This document shows, one piece after another, positions 61,737-64,000 of a stretch of 64,000 nucleotides of DNA. The notes under the pieces were generated by a model. It saw only the letters and a program-made list of their open reading frames with translations, searched no databases and was not told where the DNA came from. The stretch's first letter is position 1, and every line of letters starts with the position of its first letter. The translations under genes and the position numbers were made by a program. The stretch spans positions 1,364,001 to 1,428,000 of the forward strand of contig CBDCZQ010000006.1 of the NCBI GenBank assembly GCA_965224575.1, written 5' to 3'. This DNA is from QPIN01 sp965224575 (GTDB taxonomy: Bacteria > Pseudomonadota > Gammaproteobacteria > Methylococcales > Methylomonadaceae).

Positions 61737-62609
61737 ATGGAATTCATTCATATTGCTGCAGGTGCCTTAGTAGGACTTATTATCGGATTGACAGGCGTTG
61801 GTGGTGGTTCTTTAATGACCCCTATTTTAGTTTTAGGGTTTGGCATTTCGCCAGTTATCGCAGTGGGTACAGATTTACTTTATGCGGCACTGACAAAATG
61901 TAGCGGTGTTTTTTTTCACCATAAAAATGGGACTGTGGATTGGAAAATTGTTTTACTTTTAGGTACAGGGAGCGTTCCTAGCTCGTTATTTACAATCTCA
62001 ATTTTGGAAGAGTTAAAAAAAACTGGCTTTAATTATGATGATATTATTTTAGTGACTTTAGGTGTTATGCTTATTCTCACCTCTTTTATTATCTTTATCA
62101 AAAGCAGGTTGCTGGCATTTATTCATTCAAAGCATAGCGATAGTTTTGCTGTTAATTTTGTTCGTCGTTTCAGACCTCAAATTACCATTGCTTGCGGCTG
62201 TTTACTCGGTTGTGTAGTTACTATTTCTTCTGTCGGAGCTGGTGCTATTGGTTCTGCTATTCTTTTTTTACTCTATCCTCGAAAATCTTCTATTGGTATT
62301 GTCGGTACTGATATTGCGCATGCTGTTCCTTTAACCGCTATTGCAGGTTTAGGCCATATGCATTTTGGAAGTGTCGATTTTAATTTACTTATTGGTTTAT
62401 TGGTCGGTGGCGTGCCAGCTATCTATTTAGGCAGTCTAATAGGGAAAAACCTACCTGATAAAATTTTACGTCCCCTAATTGCTTTATTGTTATTGGCAAT
62501 GGGAATTAAGCTACTATTTTCCCAAGTATCAGTTATGAGTTTTGTTGATACGACCTTGCACCAAACAATGCAGTGCCTATCCTCACTATTGTCGAGCCTT
62601 CCGCAATAG
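61737..62609 (+). CDS. TauE/SafE-family sulfite or sulfonate exporter
   Basis: A 290-residue membrane permease. The start MEFIHIAAGALVGLIIG has GGA shortly upstream; the frame is open for 23 more codons. Hydrophobic helices span most of the protein (about eight), with the TauE pattern GLTGVGGGSLMTPILVLGFGISPVIAVGTDLLYAALTK and the second repeat VVTISSVGAGAIGSAILFLLYPRKSSIGIVGTDIAHA. The family exports sulfite, sulfoacetate or related anions. It lies beyond repeats from cysB, which suggests a sulfur link. Its last 77 bases overlap the end of yggS on the other strand. Confidence 0.9.
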   Translation: MEFIHIAAGALVGLIIGLTGVGGGSLMTPILVLGFGISPVIAVGTDLLYAALTKCSGVFFHHKNGTVDWKIVLLLGTGSVPSSLFTISILEELKKTGFNYDDIILVTLGVMLILTSFIIFIKSRLLAFIHSKHSDSFAVNFVRRFRPQITIACGCLLGCVVTISSVGAGAIGSAILFLLYPRKSSIGIVGTDIAHAVPLTAIAGLGHMHFGSVDFNLLIGLLVGGVPAIYLGSLIGKNLPDKILRPLIALLLLAMGIKLLFSQVSVMSFVDTTLHQTMQCLSSLLSSLPQ

Positions 62610-63225
62610 CAGCTTTTAAATCACCGGTCATTCCAAAAGAAAAAGTATCTAACTCTGGCTGATTCAACTGTTTTACTGCTTGAAAAAGTTGCTGATAAGG
62701 TTTTTTCTGCATTTCATAATCCGTTTGAGGCTCTGGAATCGCCATCACACCACGTAATTGGATATTTGGTAAATTAATTATTTCATCAATTAACTGAGAA
62801 AGCTCTTCAAGTAACACGCCTGATTTTGTTGCTTCACCACTTATATTAATTTGTAAGCAAATATTTAAAGCAGGTAAATTTTCTGGTCTTTGTTCACTAA
62901 GCCGTTTTGCAATTTTCAACCTGTCAACACTATGCACCCAGCTAAAATTTGTTGCAATAGCCTTGGTTTTATTTGATTGAATAGGACCAATAAAATGCCA
63001 GCTTATATTGTAAGCTGTTAATGCCTGTTGTTTTTTTAGTGCTTCTTGGACATAGCTTTCCCCAAAATGTCGTTGTCCTAATTGATAGGCTACTGCAATA
63101 TCTGCAACTGGTTTTGTTTTACTTACGGCTAATAATTGCACGCAACCTTTATCACGTCCAGCCAACAATTCTGCTTGTCTAATTTGGGATCTTATGCTTC
63201 CCAGTCTCTGTTCAATTTCATTCAT
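62533..63225 (-). CDS. yggS: PLP-homeostasis protein YggS (PLPBP)
   Basis: A 230-residue single-domain PLP-binding protein. The cofactor lysine is Lys36 in LLAVSKTKPVADI; further family phrases are FGESYVQEALKK, WHFIGPIQSNKTK, LQINISGEATKSG, GVMAIPE, FSFGMTGDLKAAI and RIGTALFGAR. It has no known catalytic activity and maintains vitamin B6 and amino acid balance. It is divergent from pilT, the usual gammaproteobacterial neighbourhood. The C-terminus ends within the TauE-type coding sequence on the opposite strand (77-base overlap). Confidence 0.95.
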   Translation of the reverse strand: MNEIEQRLGSIRSQIRQAELLAGRDKGCVQLLAVSKTKPVADIAVAYQLGQRHFGESYVQEALKKQQALTAYNISWHFIGPIQSNKTKAIATNFSWVHSVDRLKIAKRLSEQRPENLPALNICLQINISGEATKSGVLLEELSQLIDEIINLPNIQLRGVMAIPEPQTDYEMQKKPYQQLFQAVKQLNQPELDTFSFGMTGDLKAAIAEGSTIVRIGTALFGARSYQQNS

Positions 63226-63328
63226 TTTATAATTACAAAAAGCCCAGTCCTTTAAAAAAGTAAAGAGTTGAACTATGTTTATACCATGCTATTTATTTTT
63301 TCAAACAAACTATTTCTGGGGATACCAC

Positions 63329-64000
63329 ATGGACATTGCTGAATTATTGACTTTTTCAGTTAAAAATAAAGCTTCTGATTTACATCTTTCCGCTGGTTTA
63401 CCACCAATGATCAGGGTTGATGGTGATATACGCAGAGTTAATATTCCTTCGTTAGATCATAAAGAAGTCCATGCGCTGATTTATGACATTATGAATGATA
63501 AACAGCGTAAAGATTATGAAGAGTTTTTAGAGACCGATTTTTCTTTTGAACTCCCAGGCATTGCTCGGTTTCGTGTTAACGCTTTTAATCAAAACCGCGG
63601 TGCATCTGCTGTTTTTAGGACCATTCCATCAGATATATTATCTTTAGAAGACTTAAAAGCACCTAAATTTTTTGAAGAACTGTGTAAGCATCAAAGAGGT
63701 CTGGTTTTAGTCACTGGGCCAACAGGTTCAGGCAAATCTACTACCTTGGCAGCAATGGTAAATCATATTAATACCAATGATTATGCCCATATTTTAACCG
63801 TTGAAGACCCAATCGAATTTGTTCATGAAAGCAAAAAATGTTTGATTAACCAAAGAGAAGTTCATCGAGATACCCAAAGCTTTAATGCTGCATTACGTTC
63901 GGCATTACGCGAAGATCCCGATATTATTCTAGTTGGTGAAATGAGGGATTTAGAAACCATTCGCTTGGCCTTGTCTGCTGCGGAAACAGGCCATTTAGTT
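63329..64000 (+). CDS. pilT: Type IV pilus retraction ATPase PilT (partial)
   Basis: The first 224 codons of PilT; the gene continues past the window. It begins MDIAELLTFSVKNKASDLHLSAGLPPMIRVDGD, with GGGGA ahead of the ATG, and contains Walker A VTGPTGSGKSTTLA, the Asp box TVEDPIEFVHESKKCLINQREVH and Walker B ALREDPDIILVGEMRD. This ATPase depolymerises pili for twitching motility. It is divergent from yggS with 103 bases between the starts. Confidence 0.97.
   Translation, partial: MDIAELLTFSVKNKASDLHLSAGLPPMIRVDGDIRRVNIPSLDHKEVHALIYDIMNDKQRKDYEEFLETDFSFELPGIARFRVNAFNQNRGASAVFRTIPSDILSLEDLKAPKFFEELCKHQRGLVLVTGPTGSGKSTTLAAMVNHINTNDYAHILTVEDPIEFVHESKKCLINQREVHRDTQSFNAALRSALREDPDIILVGEMRDLETIRLALSAAETGHLV

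Overview
The window is about 64 kb of AT-rich chromosome (roughly 36-38% G+C by eye) from a gammaproteobacterium. The gene set is gammaproteobacterial throughout: RecBCD-type nuclease subunits, RdgC, DarP, Mpl, ApaGH, CysB, TesA-YbbA-YbbP, YggS next to PilT, a Braun-type lipoprotein with L,D-transpeptidases, and ExeA/GspB. Low G+C, abundant short palindromic repeats and families such as DUF2333, DUF4389, YfiR and LBF_2804 would fit a Methylococcales- or Thiotrichales-like genome, but no metabolic marker here fixes the lineage. I saw no tRNA, rRNA, CRISPR array, complete insertion sequence or prophage.

Layout. 1-7.7 kb: the end of a NarL-type histidine kinase, a lipoprotein MsrA-MsrB fusion, an SPFH/NfeD pair, a GlcG-like protein, and divergent tesA / ybbA-ybbP whose start codons share one CATG. 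7.7-16.7 kb: a signalling region with an Aer-like PAS protein, a CZB-type chemoreceptor, and a minus-strand block in which a TonB-dependent receptor, a YfiR protein and a hybrid-free histidine kinase lie between two paralogous response regulators sharing an unnamed C-terminal domain. 16.7-23 kb: a 1348-residue membrane protein, a small protein with a duplicated motif, then a repeat-rich islet with a relic of the large gene and two small exported or unknown genes. 23-42.6 kb: recC, exeA/gspB, DUF2333-DUF4389-dinB, darP and a deoxyinosine-type glycosylase, rdgC, an L,D-transpeptidase / lipoprotein / L,D-transpeptidase cluster, pgm and recB. 42.6-49 kb: a stand-alone M41-like metalloprotease behind a folded leader, an outer-membrane barrel, a ThiF-nitroreductase fusion (Rv1355c type), a secreted cysteine-rich protein and a FeeM-like N-acyltransferase. 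49-64 kb: mpl with an ankyrin protein, apaGH, a YyaL-type thioredoxin protein with a DsbD-alpha-like tail, a TMEM143/LBF_2804 membrane pair, a BON-LysM protein, a chemoreceptor, cysB, a TauE-type exporter, yggS and the start of pilT.

The most pervasive unexplained structure is repetitive. At least four families of short non-coding inverted-repeat elements are scattered through the window: a GTAGGTTGGG palindrome (six copies plus a relic), family A with TATACTTCGCGCGGTCAC ends, family B with AAGGGCACCTCTATTAATT ends, and a single compound element near 61.3 kb. Several begin within a few bases of, or at, the stop codon of a gene (recC, dinB, the 11.3 kb kinase, the first kinase, the FeeM-like gene), so they may now act as 3' ends of transcripts.

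The two best candidates for undescribed biology are the receptor-YfiR-kinase block with its twin response regulators, and the ThiF-nitroreductase / FeeM-acyltransferase neighbourhood, which looks like a small acyl-metabolite or redox pathway of unknown product.
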